Assembly (NCBI RefSeq): GCF_014641595.1
Contig: NZ_BMIA01000001.1
Location: forward strand, 2,356,426-2,420,425
Direction of reading: 5' to 3'
Length of the DNA: 64,000 nucleotides
Source of the DNA: Dyadobacter endophyticus
GTDB taxonomy: Bacteria; Bacteroidota; Bacteroidia; Cytophagales; Spirosomataceae
Within the stretch, counting starts at the first letter, position 1; each line of letters starts with the position of its first letter. A program made the position numbers and the translations under genes. Positions 37,270 to 46,537 of the stretch are shown here, piece by piece. The notes under the pieces were generated by a model. It saw nothing but the letters and a program-made list of their open reading frames with translations, was not told the origin of the DNA and searched no databases.

Positions 37270-37276
37270 GTCGTCA

Positions 37277-37942
37277 CTACTCCCTCTCCGGCTGTGCCAC
37301 ATACCTCAAATACGGCTTCACCGTCTTCCAGCCTTGTGGGTACTTTTCTTTTGCTTCGGCATCGGATACGGCCGGGACGATGATCACCTCGTCGCCGTCC
37401 TGCCAGTTCGCGGGTGTGGCAACTTTGTGTTGGGCAGTGAGCTGCATGGAGTCGAGGACGCGCAGGATTTCATGAAAATTGCGGCCGGTGGTCATCGGGT
37501 ACGTCAGGTTCAGCTTGATCTTCTTGTCCGGGCCAACGACGAATACCGAGCGAACGGTTTGGTTGGTAGCGGCGGTGCGGCCTTCGAAAGTACCGGGTTC
37601 ATCGGCCGGGAGCATGTCATACAGTTTTGCGATTGCAAGGTCAGGGTCGCCGATCATCGGGTAATTCACCGCGTGGCCTTGTGTTTCTTCGATGTCCTTC
37701 TCCCATTTTAAGTGACTATCCACCGGGTCGACACTCAGGCCGATAACCTTGCAGTTGCGCTGCGCGAACTCGGGTGCAAGCTTAGCCATGTACCCCAGCT
37801 CGGTCGTACATACGGGCGTGAAGTCTTTGGGGTGTGAAAAAAGAATGGCCCAGCCGTCGCCGATCCATTCGTGGAACCGGATAGTACCCTGGGTGGTGTC
37901 GGCCTGGAAATCGGGAGCAATGTCGTTTATTCTCAAACTCAT
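37277..37942 (-). CDS. 1-Cys peroxiredoxin (Prx6 type)
   Basis: The 221-aa cytoplasmic peroxidase reduces peroxides. The peroxidatic Cys45 sits in SHPKDFTPVCTTE. No resolving Cys motif is seen in the C-terminal half. The extended C-terminus (WQDGDEVIIVPAVSDAEAKEKYPQGWKTVKPYLRYV) is typical of the Prx6/AhpC-1Cys class. It needs an external thiol reductant. It is monocistronic and convergent with the Tm-1-like pair. Confidence 0.95.
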   Translation of the reverse strand: MSLRINDIAPDFQADTTQGTIRFHEWIGDGWAILFSHPKDFTPVCTTELGYMAKLAPEFAQRNCKVIGLSVDPVDSHLKWEKDIEETQGHAVNYPMIGDPDLAIAKLYDMLPADEPGTFEGRTAATNQTVRSVFVVGPDKKIKLNLTYPMTTGRNFHEILRVLDSMQLTAQHKVATPANWQDGDEVIIVPAVSDAEAKEKYPQGWKTVKPYLRYVAQPERE

Positions 37943-38005
37943 GGTATATAAAAATTTAAAAGGTTAATGGATGGATGATGATTATTTAGAGGTACGGTCG
38001 GGCCG

Positions 38006-38242
38006 TCAGAAAAGCGTGTAGCGTTTTTTGCAGGCTTCGCATTCGTAACATTCGGGTTGGAGCTTGCCCAGCGACGCAATCTTCGCCAGGCGGCCGGCGA
38101 AGCTCATTTTCGGGTAAACAACCAGGTTCCCGCCGCAAATCGTACAGCGTATCCCGAAGAAGTTCCGTTTAATGATAATTTTATCCAGATCGAGCAAACC
38201 CACAGCGACGCCAAAAATGGGCGTCAGCAAGAGCAAGGGCAA
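38006..38242 (-). CDS. Small zinc-ribbon-like protein
   Basis: The 78-aa frame has two cysteine knuckles (CTICGG at about 33-38 and CYECEACKKRY at about 65-75) with an aliphatic N-terminus (LLLLTPIFGVAVGLLDL) that could be a membrane helix. The only start that keeps all of this is a TTG at 38242; no ATG lies upstream before a stop, so the true start is uncertain. The arrangement suggests a membrane-tethered zinc ribbon. It ends near the peroxiredoxin promoter region. Confidence 0.5.
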   Translation of the reverse strand: MPLLLLTPIFGVAVGLLDLDKIIIKRNFFGIRCTICGGNLVVYPKMSFAGRLAKIASLGKLQPECYECEACKKRYTLF

Positions 38243-38313
38243 AAAAAAGGGACGAACGCTTGTGCGGTGGGACGAATGCGGGGAGGTTCGGGAAGAAGGT
38301 CAGCCGTCGGCGG

Positions 38314-39048
38314 TCAAAAAATCCCCAACCCCCGAAGTAATTCCGCCCTATACGACTTGCCGATCGGCAGTTTTTCGCCGCGGATGGTAAGTTCGTTGGG
38401 AAAGATGTCTTCGATAAAATGATTGTTCACGGCGAAGCGGCGATGGATGCGGACAAACCGGCCCGGTTCAAGCTGGTCGGTGAAGTCGTTAATCGTGGAG
38501 CGTACCATGATCTTTTTCCGGGACACCAGGTGCAGCAGGACGTAGTTAGCTTCGCTTTCCAGGTAAAGTAGTTCATCAAAAAATACCTTCCGGAACACGT
38601 AGCCGTCCTTTACGAACAGGAAGTTTTTGGTCGTGAATGCGGCCGGTGTTTTAGCCTTGCCGCTTGTTTGGGCACCCGTAAAATTATGAAAAGCGATCTC
38701 GATCGCCGCGTAGAGCTCTTCCTTCGTAAACGGTTTTACAATGTACGCGTGCGGCTTCACTTTCTTGGCGCGGTCGATGGTTTCGATGTCGCTGTTGGCC
38801 GTAAGGAAAATGAAAGGCAGTTTATAGGTCTCATTGAGCCGTTCGGCCACGTCAAAGCCATCTTTCCGGCCGGAAAGCTGTATGTCCAGCAGCAACAGGT
38901 CCGGCTTGTCGGTTTCGAGCATTTCGAGGGCCTCGGTGTAGTTGATCGCCGGGCCGCAATGCGAGTAACCCAGCTCTTCCAGCGTGCTCAGTATCGTGCG
39001 CGCTATCACCAGTTCATCTTCAACAATACCTATTTTTAATTCTGCCAT
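38314..39048 (-). CDS. LytTR-family response regulator
   Basis: The 244-aa regulator has a receiver domain (phospho-Asp55 in LLLLDIQLSG, Lys105 in YIVKPF) and a LytTR DNA-binding domain (about 140-240: LLYLESEANYVLLHLVSRKKIMVRSTINDF, RFVRIHRRFAVNNHFI). It starts 6 bp after the stop of the propeller sensor kinase, so they form a two-component pair. It probably activates targets with direct-repeat LytTR sites. Confidence 0.93.
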   Translation of the reverse strand: MAELKIGIVEDELVIARTILSTLEELGYSHCGPAINYTEALEMLETDKPDLLLLDIQLSGRKDGFDVAERLNETYKLPFIFLTANSDIETIDRAKKVKPHAYIVKPFTKEELYAAIEIAFHNFTGAQTSGKAKTPAAFTTKNFLFVKDGYVFRKVFFDELLYLESEANYVLLHLVSRKKIMVRSTINDFTDQLEPGRFVRIHRRFAVNNHFIEDIFPNELTIRGEKLPIGKSYRAELLRGLGIF

Positions 39049-39054
39049 TAGGGT

Positions 39055-42000
39055 TTAGTCCTGATTTTTACGCACATCGCGATTGGTGAAATTGATGGTA
39101 AACACCCCGCCGCTCCGGGTTTCATAATGCACACGTCCGCCAATTTGCCGACTCAGGTCATAGATCAGCTGCAAACCGAGTGTTGTCGCCCGTTTCAGGT
39201 CGAAGTTTGCCGGCAGGCCAGGCCCGTTGTCCGAATAGATCAGCTGGAACCGCCCTTCCGAAACAATGCGGACCGTTACCAATATTTTACCATCGGTCAC
39301 ATATTCAAACGCATATTTAAACGAATTTGACAACAATTCGTTCAAAATTAATCCCAAAGGAACCGCAGAGTCTATATCGAGGTGGAGCTCAGGAACATCG
39401 ACAGCCAACGAAACCTTCTTTTCTTTTTGAAATACACTTTGGACCTGGCGGCACAAATCCCCGATGAAACGTTTTAAGTCAATGCTGCTGAGGTTTTCGA
39501 ACTGATAGAGGTTCTGATGGATCAATGCAATGCTCCGTACACGGTTTCGTCCTTCCTCCAATGCCTCCCGGGCAGCCTCGTCGGTCAGGCTTTTGCCCTG
39601 CAATTCGAGCAGGCCTGAAATCACCTGCAGGTTATTTTTGACGCGATGGTGGATTTCCTTCATCAACACATCTTTTTCCAGCAGCAGGGCCGTCTGCTCG
39701 GAAAGCGACTGTTTCAACTGCATTGTCCGCTCATTAACAGTCTCTTCCAGCCTGCTTTTTTCGCGTGCGAGTTGTTTGGTCCGGAACCTGATAAACAGGT
39801 AAATCGTCGTTCCGGTCAACAGTACCATTGCCATAATAAAGTACCATTCCAGGTAAACGGGTTTTAAAACTTTCAACGGAATGGCCAGCTCCTCCTTGTT
39901 CCAGGCACCTTCCCTGTTCTGCGCTCTGATCCTCAGCACAAAATCACCGTAAGGCAAACCGCTTATCCGAACCGAATTTTCATTGATGAACACCCAGTTT
40001 TTATCCAGCCCCTCGATCAGATAGGCGTACCGGTGGCTGGCGGTGCGATGCCCCTCGTCTTTGGCAAAATCCAGTAACTGAAAATCCAGCGTAAAGAACT
40101 TGTCGTCCGGTTCGAGCACGATTGGGAGATTACGCAGCAGCTCGCCCGTTTTGTTGACCAGCTCATTGGCCGAGCCGACAAACTGGTTGAATGCGATCAC
40201 CCGCAAAGGCACCTGCAACTGCGAAGTGTCTGTCTCGAAATCACGGGGATCGAAGCCGGTCACGCCATTCAGGCCTCCAAAATACAACTTGCCGTCGCTG
40301 GCTTTAAAGGACGACGTACGGTTGAACTCGTTGTGGGAAATACCGTCGGTGGTGGTGTAGGTATTAATCGAAAAACTCCTGCGGTTGAAGCGGATCAAGC
40401 CATAGTCGGAGCTGATCCAGAGGTTATCGGATGCGTCCGGCTCGATGCGGTATAGGACATCGGAGGGGAAGCCCGCCGTAATATTGAACTGCCGCGACAG
40501 GTTTGTCTTCGGGTTCCAGCGGTAAAGTCCTTCCCCGTTCGTAGCGAGCCACCACACACCGTCGGGATCCTGCCAGGCATCCAGCAGGCTTAGCCCATTC
40601 AGAAAGGGCGATTTCAGCCGGGCCATTTGCAGCAGCTGCTTTTGCCCCGAAATCGTATTGAGCCGGAACAACCCGTTTTCGGCCACTGCCCATATTACCC
40701 CGTCTTTATCCTTCAAAAAACGGTAGACAAACCTGGCTTCCGGTGCATCAGATGACGGCAGCGGATCAAAGCGGTTGGCAGTGGTGTTGAACACCGAAAA
40801 CCCGTTGATACCACCAAGTAATAAAAGACTGTCGTTCAACGAATAAAGTGACCAGATCTCCGACGGGGGCGCCATCGGAAAGCCGATAAACCTTTTCTGT
40901 GCTTCGTTGTACCGCGACAACGCAAAGCCCCCGGTATACAATGCACCGCCATGCCAGGCAAGCCCGTAATTGATGAAGTGATGGCTAAACCCCTGAATGC
41001 GAACGCCTTGTTGGATAAATGTGTGCCCCCATACATTCGCGATCACGTTGCCGCGCGCGTCAGCGAAAATGCCGCGGGCCTGTCCGTTCGGCTCCAATGC
41101 CTGCTGGCTGGTCGAGAAATAGGGTTTGAAACGGTTCTTTTTAATAGTCAGCTGCATTACACCCGATGAAGTACAGAGCCAGAGGTTCCCCAGCCTGTCG
41201 GGAAAAAGCCGGTATATGAACAGGTTTTCAAAGCCTTTCAATTCCGATTTACCAGTCACCTTCAGAAAAGCATGCTTATTCCAGAGGTACAGCGCGTCGG
41301 TGGCAATATAAAAAGCTGCTGCCTGCCCGTCGGTAGCCGGCCACACCTGGAACCAGTACCGGCCCTTCACCTCGTCAAGGTGGTATGGATCAAGGTTTTG
41401 AACCGGTGCAAGCTGGCCATTGCTGTCCAGTTTGTCCACGGCGAATTTGTCAATGTCCGTTGCGGTATTGTAAGTAATCAGCAGCTCATGCTGCTCCGTC
41501 AAACCGATCGGCAACGACCGTAGCACCTGATGCTGGCGGAACGGCGTCACCTTTTTGCCTTTCACTACATACTGTACCTGCTGGTTGGTCAGTTTCAAAT
41601 GCGCCGTCCCCTGAATAAACGTATTCACGGGCCCTGTGGTGCGGTAATCTAAGAGCGAATCCTGCCTCACCCACCCTTTCATTTCCAGCACCAGCCTGAA
41701 ACCTTTTTTAGAAGAATACCGCCAATACCGGAAGGGCGAGGCGGTCAGGAAGCTGATCTCGCCGGTGCCGTCGTTGGCGATCCAGTAAACATCCCGTTCC
41801 CTGAAAGGCAGGTTGGGGAAAGCCGCTGTCAGCGTTTTTACCTCCTGCGTGTTGGCATCCATCACATCGACCTTCCCGATGGTTGTAAGCTGAAAACCGG
41901 CGCTGCCATATTGAAGGAAAAGGCGGTTGGCGTCGTCGACCGCCAGCTGCACTACCTTGTTTTCTTGCAATTTGTTTCGCTGGCGGGTAAAAAGCAGACA

Positions 42001-42258
42001 ATTACTTCCGTCGAAGCGGTTGAGTCCGTTACGCGTACCGAACCACAGAAAGCCGGAAGAATCCTGCACCCCGCAAAACACCTCGTGCGACGCGAACCCG
42101 TTTTCCACGGAAAGCAGCCGTTTGGTAATAGTGTATTCCAAATTGGAACGTATGGAATCGCCCTGCCCGAGTACTGTGAGGGCATTCGGGAGGAGCAACA
42201 GCAACCAGAATATGCGGAAACGGCGCGAGGAAGGTTTCCAAACCCGACGATGTGCCAA
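39055..42258 (-). CDS. Beta-propeller sensor histidine kinase (HisKA_2/HWE type)
   Basis: The 1067-aa sensor has an N-terminal signal sequence (IFWLLLLLPNALTVLGQ), many two-component-regulator propeller repeats (about 50-700), a Y_Y_Y domain (about 710-790), one membrane helix (about 800-825), a coiled coil, then HisKA_2 (VLMKEIHHRVKNNLQVISGLLELQ) and HATPase. Unlike the one-piece hybrid regulators in many Bacteroidota PULs, it is not fused to the regulator but followed by a LytTR protein. The start is a TTG at 42258; no ATG lies before the signal sequence in this frame. Confidence 0.9.
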   Translation of the reverse strand: MAHRRVWKPSSRRFRIFWLLLLLPNALTVLGQGDSIRSNLEYTITKRLLSVENGFASHEVFCGVQDSSGFLWFGTRNGLNRFDGSNCLLFTRQRNKLQENKVVQLAVDDANRLFLQYGSAGFQLTTIGKVDVMDANTQEVKTLTAAFPNLPFRERDVYWIANDGTGEISFLTASPFRYWRYSSKKGFRLVLEMKGWVRQDSLLDYRTTGPVNTFIQGTAHLKLTNQQVQYVVKGKKVTPFRQHQVLRSLPIGLTEQHELLITYNTATDIDKFAVDKLDSNGQLAPVQNLDPYHLDEVKGRYWFQVWPATDGQAAAFYIATDALYLWNKHAFLKVTGKSELKGFENLFIYRLFPDRLGNLWLCTSSGVMQLTIKKNRFKPYFSTSQQALEPNGQARGIFADARGNVIANVWGHTFIQQGVRIQGFSHHFINYGLAWHGGALYTGGFALSRYNEAQKRFIGFPMAPPSEIWSLYSLNDSLLLLGGINGFSVFNTTANRFDPLPSSDAPEARFVYRFLKDKDGVIWAVAENGLFRLNTISGQKQLLQMARLKSPFLNGLSLLDAWQDPDGVWWLATNGEGLYRWNPKTNLSRQFNITAGFPSDVLYRIEPDASDNLWISSDYGLIRFNRRSFSINTYTTTDGISHNEFNRTSSFKASDGKLYFGGLNGVTGFDPRDFETDTSQLQVPLRVIAFNQFVGSANELVNKTGELLRNLPIVLEPDDKFFTLDFQLLDFAKDEGHRTASHRYAYLIEGLDKNWVFINENSVRISGLPYGDFVLRIRAQNREGAWNKEELAIPLKVLKPVYLEWYFIMAMVLLTGTTIYLFIRFRTKQLAREKSRLEETVNERTMQLKQSLSEQTALLLEKDVLMKEIHHRVKNNLQVISGLLELQGKSLTDEAAREALEEGRNRVRSIALIHQNLYQFENLSSIDLKRFIGDLCRQVQSVFQKEKKVSLAVDVPELHLDIDSAVPLGLILNELLSNSFKYAFEYVTDGKILVTVRIVSEGRFQLIYSDNGPGLPANFDLKRATTLGLQLIYDLSRQIGGRVHYETRSGGVFTINFTNRDVRKNQD

Positions 42259-42328
42259 TGACGACTGCTTTGAGGTGAATGCGGCAAGATAGCCGAAATT
42301 TCAGCACGGGTTGAATAGCTTGGCTTAA

Positions 42329-43720
42329 TTAATTATCACCCAACTTTGGAAGCGATTTCCACCAGGCAACCAGCTTGGCGCTCAGTTCCTTCGTAAGTTT
42401 TTCCTCGGTAGCTTCAAGATTGGTCGTTTCGGCGGAGTCCTTTACGATATTGTAAAGCTCCAACCTGGTGCCGTCTGCGTCCATCAACAGCTTCCATTCG
42501 CCCGACCGCACAGCGAGGCGAGGGCTGCGGTCGTTGTTTTTAGGATAGTTGTAAGCAACGTCGTTTCGCCCGTATTCCCAAAACATTTCCTTTTTTCTCA
42601 ACGAAGGCTTCCCCAGCAACATCCCCGACCGATCAACCCCATCGCCATGGTAGCTTTCGGGAATTTTCACACCTGCAAGTTTCGATAATGTAGGCAAAAG
42701 ATCGGTCGCGTGCAGTTCCGAACGGTCGTCGGTTCGATTGGCCGGAATACGCCCTGGCCAGCAGATTATGAAGGGCATACGAATGCCGCCTTCGTACAGC
42801 GAAAGCTTAGATCCACGAAGGCCACCACTACGCTTTCCGCCGAAAGTAGGGAGTGCGCCGTTGTCGCTGGTGAAGATAATGATGGTATTTTCGGCCAGCC
42901 CGAGTTCATGGAGGCCGTCGAGCAGGCGGCCGATCTGCACATCGTATTCTTTGAGCCCCCCCTTAAATGCCGCTTCTTCCTGGGGCTTCACCGGAGATTT
43001 ACCGGCGTACCCGGTTTCCGGTTCAGGCACCCACGGCGTGTGCACGTCGTCGGGCCAGAGGTTCACGAAACACGGCTGCTCTCTGTGCCGCTTCATGAAA
43101 TCGAGCGTCCGGTCCACGAAATACCGGCTTCTGTCCCACCTTTTAATGCTGTCTTTTTCAGACCATATCCAGTTTGTAGCCGTAATTGCGGGATCCGGCT
43201 CCGGACTTTCGTAGGTGCTGGCGTGCTCATCGAAGCCATATTGCACAAAACCGGGGGCGTCGGTAACATCTCTCCCACCGCCCATGTGCCACTTGCCGAA
43301 ATGCCCGGTTGCATACCCTGAATGCTTGAAAAAGCGGGCAATCGAAGGTGCTTCCGTATTCAGGTAGTCGATCTGCTCAGCGTCTTTGTTGTGCTTTTTT
43401 GAATCCAAAAAGGTGGTAAAGTTCCATTTTCCAGGTTGCATACCGGTGAGAATGCTGGCCCGTGACGGCGAGCAAATGGGGGCGCCACTATAATATTGCG
43501 TTAGTTTGAGACCGCTGGCTGCGAGCCGGTCGATATTGGGTGTAGGAACAAAACGTCCACCATAAGCACCGACATCGCCGTATCCCATGTCGTCGGTAAG
43601 GATAATGATGATGTTCGGGGGCGACTGTGCTGCACCTGCTCGGCGTTGCGCAAATACCGGCAGCAAGCTCAATACCAATACAATACCCGCTAATAACCTT
43701 GCTAGTCTGGTCCCGTCCAT
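42329..43720 (-). CDS. Secreted arylsulfatase, second copy
   Basis: The 463-aa sulfatase has a signal peptide ending near residue 25 (VFAQ), a metal-binding DD in ILTDDMGYGDVG (residues 43-44) and the formylglycine motif Cys83-Ser-Pro-Ser-Arg87, with FGKWHMGG and TSDNGAL elements. It differs from the 13123 copy in the signature (CSPSR versus CAPTR), so the two probably act on different sulfated substrates. It is transcribed on the minus strand, downstream of the permease gene. Confidence 0.93.
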   Translation of the reverse strand: MDGTRLARLLAGIVLVLSLLPVFAQRRAGAAQSPPNIIIILTDDMGYGDVGAYGGRFVPTPNIDRLAASGLKLTQYYSGAPICSPSRASILTGMQPGKWNFTTFLDSKKHNKDAEQIDYLNTEAPSIARFFKHSGYATGHFGKWHMGGGRDVTDAPGFVQYGFDEHASTYESPEPDPAITATNWIWSEKDSIKRWDRSRYFVDRTLDFMKRHREQPCFVNLWPDDVHTPWVPEPETGYAGKSPVKPQEEAAFKGGLKEYDVQIGRLLDGLHELGLAENTIIIFTSDNGALPTFGGKRSGGLRGSKLSLYEGGIRMPFIICWPGRIPANRTDDRSELHATDLLPTLSKLAGVKIPESYHGDGVDRSGMLLGKPSLRKKEMFWEYGRNDVAYNYPKNNDRSPRLAVRSGEWKLLMDADGTRLELYNIVKDSAETTNLEATEEKLTKELSAKLVAWWKSLPKLGDN

Positions 43721-43845
43721 GTGATGTCCTACTGCATTCCCGTACCCCGCGGCAGCTTCAAAAGGCTACCGCGGTTTAAACCAAAGATTGCTAATATACT
43801 AAATCCATAGAATAGACTTGAATTTTTAGCGGTTTTGAGCAGTCG

Positions 43846-46248
43846 CTACTCACTCCTCAAACTCCTGACCGGGTTCATCAGGGCAGCGCGGATGCTCTGG
43901 AAGCTGACGGTGAACAATGCGATGGCGATCGACAGGGCCCCGGCCAGCAGAAAGACCCACCATCTGATATCGGTGTGGTAGGCAAAATCCTGCAACCAGT
44001 TTTTCATGCCGTACCAGGCAATGGGCGATGCTATGAGAATGGCAATGAGGACAGGTTTGAGAAAATCTTTCGAAAGCAGCCCCACAATGCTCGGTACCGA
44101 AGCGCCGAGTACTTTTCTGACGCCGATTTCCTTCGTCCGCAGCTCGGCCATGAACATCGAGAGCCCGAGGAGCCCCATGCACGAAATGAGAATGGCAATG
44201 CCCGCAAATATGCCAAACAGCAACTGCTGGGTCTGCTCGCGTGCGTAAAGCTTGCCGAAGCGCTGGTCGAGGAATTCGTATTGGAATGGCACGTCGGGGA
44301 AACGTTCCTTCCACACAGACCCGATGTGTGCGATCGCACTTTGAATATTGCCGCCCGCTACCTGCACCGACACGCGCCCGAGGCGGCCAGGCTGGTAAAA
44401 CATCACAATCGGTGCCACTTTCTGGTGCAGCGATTCGAAATGGTAGTCGGTAGTTACGCCAATGATCTGCCCCCTCACTTCGCCATAACCAAAGCGGTTG
44501 CCGATGGCCTCTTCCGGGTTTTTCCAGCCCAGCAAACGGGCGGCAGTCGCATTCAATATGAAGCCATTGGTACGATCTGTCGGATGCTGGCGGGAGAAAT
44601 TACGGCCCGCCGCCATGCGGATCTGGTAAGCGGGAATGAAGTCCTCGTCCACGGAAAGAGACTTGATACTGATTTCCGTGGGCGCCATCGAATCGCCTTT
44701 CATCACATAGGCTTCCCAGGAGTCGAGCAAACGGCCAGACGGAATGCGCGATGAGCGGCCCACTTCCCTGACGCCCGCATGTTCCTTGAAACGCTGTCGG
44801 ATCGCCTCGACGTCGGTCGTCGAATCATCGGGCATACCGAAAGTGATCACCTGATCTTTGGCATAACCCAGCTTGTAATTCTGAATGTAACGCATCTGGT
44901 TATAAACGACCGTCGTACTGATGATCAGCGTCACGGCGATCGCAAATTGTGTTACTACGAGCGTCTGACGCAATTTTCCGTTTTTCAGGGCGGTGGCTAT
45001 TTTACCTTTCAAAACTGCGATAGGCTGAAAGCCCGTCATGAAAAATGCCGGATAACTGCCCGCTACCAGCCCTGTGAAGACGGTAATGCCCAGCAGGATG
45101 CCCAGGAAAGATGGGTCCAGCAATGCGGAAACAGAGAGCTGTTTTTGCGTAAAATTATTGAACAGCGGAAGACAAAGGACCACGGCTACAAATGCAAGTA
45201 CGACGGAAATCACTACCAGCACCACCGATTCGCTCAGAAACTGGTTGATCAGCTGACTACGTACGGCCCCAATGACCTTCCGCATTCCGACCTCCTTCGC
45301 ACGTGTAGCAGATTTCGCCGTTGCCAGGTTCATATAGTTAATGCAGGCTATCATCAAAATGAAGATCGCGATCGCCGAAAAAAGGTACACATATTGAATG
45401 TCTCCGTTGCCCTCTATCTCAGAATCTAAATGAGAGCGCAGGTGAATGTCCGTGAGCTTCGTAAGCGTCAGCACCGAATATTTTGATGTATTGGGACCGA
45501 CGTGCTTGTTCTGAAATGCGGGGAAAGAAGCTGCCAGTTTTTGCGCGTCGTAATGCTTCGGTAAAAGCAGGAAAGTCGAGAATGAATTGTTGCCCCAGTT
45601 GGTGCGAAGCCCTTCGGCACCATAAATACGGTTGTCGTTGAGGGTCGAGAAAGATACCAGAAAATTGGGATGGAAATGCGACTGAGAAGGAAGCGGCTCG
45701 AAAACACCCGTAACCGTGTAGTCAAACTGGTTGTCCAGCCGCACCACTTTACCAACCGGGTCCTCCTTTCCGAAATATTTCTCCGCCATAGGTTTTGAAA
45801 ACATGATCGAAAAAGGGTTTTCGAGTGCCTTATCGGGGTTTCCGCGGTCTATTTTGAAGGTAAAGACCTTAAAGATATTCGCTTCGGCGGCAAACATCTG
45901 TTCCTCCGAAAACCGGTTTTCGCCGTACTTAACCAAAGCCCCGGTCTCCAGTAAACGCACCACCTGTTCTACCTGCGGGAAATCCTGCTTCACCAGCGGA
46001 CCGAACGGCGGTGCCGCGTGTCCGAGACGAAGCGATTCGGTGCCATCGTTGGCCAGGAACGTGCGGTTGAGCCTGTAAATGCGGTCGGCATGCTCGTGGA
46101 AACGGTCGTAAGCCAGCTCATCCTTTACATACAAGGCAAGGAGCAGAAAGCAGGTCAGCCCGAGTGATACACCGGAAATGTTGATGAAACTGAAAGCTTT
46201 GTACTTGGTCAGATTCCGGAACGCTATTTTAAGATAGTTTTTGAACAT
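43846..46248 (-). CDS. MacB/FtsX-type ABC transporter permease
   Basis: The 800-aa protein starts at ATG 46248 (MFKNYLKIAFRNLTKYKAFSFINISGV), the usual N-terminus of the Bacteroidota FtsX-like family; the frame to 46452 has no support. It has a first membrane helix, a periplasmic MacB_PCD domain (about 50-260), a three-helix FtsX core, and a second MacB_PCD plus FtsX repeat in the C-half. No ATPase gene is adjacent, so its MacB-like partner must be elsewhere. Likely role: export or envelope signalling. Confidence 0.9.
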   Translation of the reverse strand: MFKNYLKIAFRNLTKYKAFSFINISGVSLGLTCFLLLALYVKDELAYDRFHEHADRIYRLNRTFLANDGTESLRLGHAAPPFGPLVKQDFPQVEQVVRLLETGALVKYGENRFSEEQMFAAEANIFKVFTFKIDRGNPDKALENPFSIMFSKPMAEKYFGKEDPVGKVVRLDNQFDYTVTGVFEPLPSQSHFHPNFLVSFSTLNDNRIYGAEGLRTNWGNNSFSTFLLLPKHYDAQKLAASFPAFQNKHVGPNTSKYSVLTLTKLTDIHLRSHLDSEIEGNGDIQYVYLFSAIAIFILMIACINYMNLATAKSATRAKEVGMRKVIGAVRSQLINQFLSESVVLVVISVVLAFVAVVLCLPLFNNFTQKQLSVSALLDPSFLGILLGITVFTGLVAGSYPAFFMTGFQPIAVLKGKIATALKNGKLRQTLVVTQFAIAVTLIISTTVVYNQMRYIQNYKLGYAKDQVITFGMPDDSTTDVEAIRQRFKEHAGVREVGRSSRIPSGRLLDSWEAYVMKGDSMAPTEISIKSLSVDEDFIPAYQIRMAAGRNFSRQHPTDRTNGFILNATAARLLGWKNPEEAIGNRFGYGEVRGQIIGVTTDYHFESLHQKVAPIVMFYQPGRLGRVSVQVAGGNIQSAIAHIGSVWKERFPDVPFQYEFLDQRFGKLYAREQTQQLLFGIFAGIAILISCMGLLGLSMFMAELRTKEIGVRKVLGASVPSIVGLLSKDFLKPVLIAILIASPIAWYGMKNWLQDFAYHTDIRWWVFLLAGALSIAIALFTVSFQSIRAALMNPVRSLRSE

Positions 46249-46537
46249 GGTGTTTGCATTTGGGCCGTGGTAAGGCAAGGAGATAGAATGTCGGTTCGGC
46301 TGGACACCAACAAATGTATGCCATGGAAATAATCTATTGAAAATAAGCAATTTAATAAAAACAACTTGTCCGAAATCGGACGCACACGTCCGTGGCTGCA
46401 CGGCCGGTCTGAGTTGAAAACGGACAGGCCCGTTCGCTTCCGAACATCGCATTAGTTTAAAAATACACTCTGGGTCAACAGGTTACAATTTGGCATAATC
46501 CTTGAATGACCGCATTTATCTAATCAGCCATATTTGT

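Noticed and set aside
43747..43774. CCGCGG hairpin upstream of the second sulfatase, considered as terminator of the permease gene
   Set aside because: No T-run follows on the minus strand; role unclear, so not listed as a feature.
43975..44754. Plus-strand frame of 259 codons over the FtsX-type permease
   Set aside because: Shadow frame; the permease on the other strand has full domain structure.
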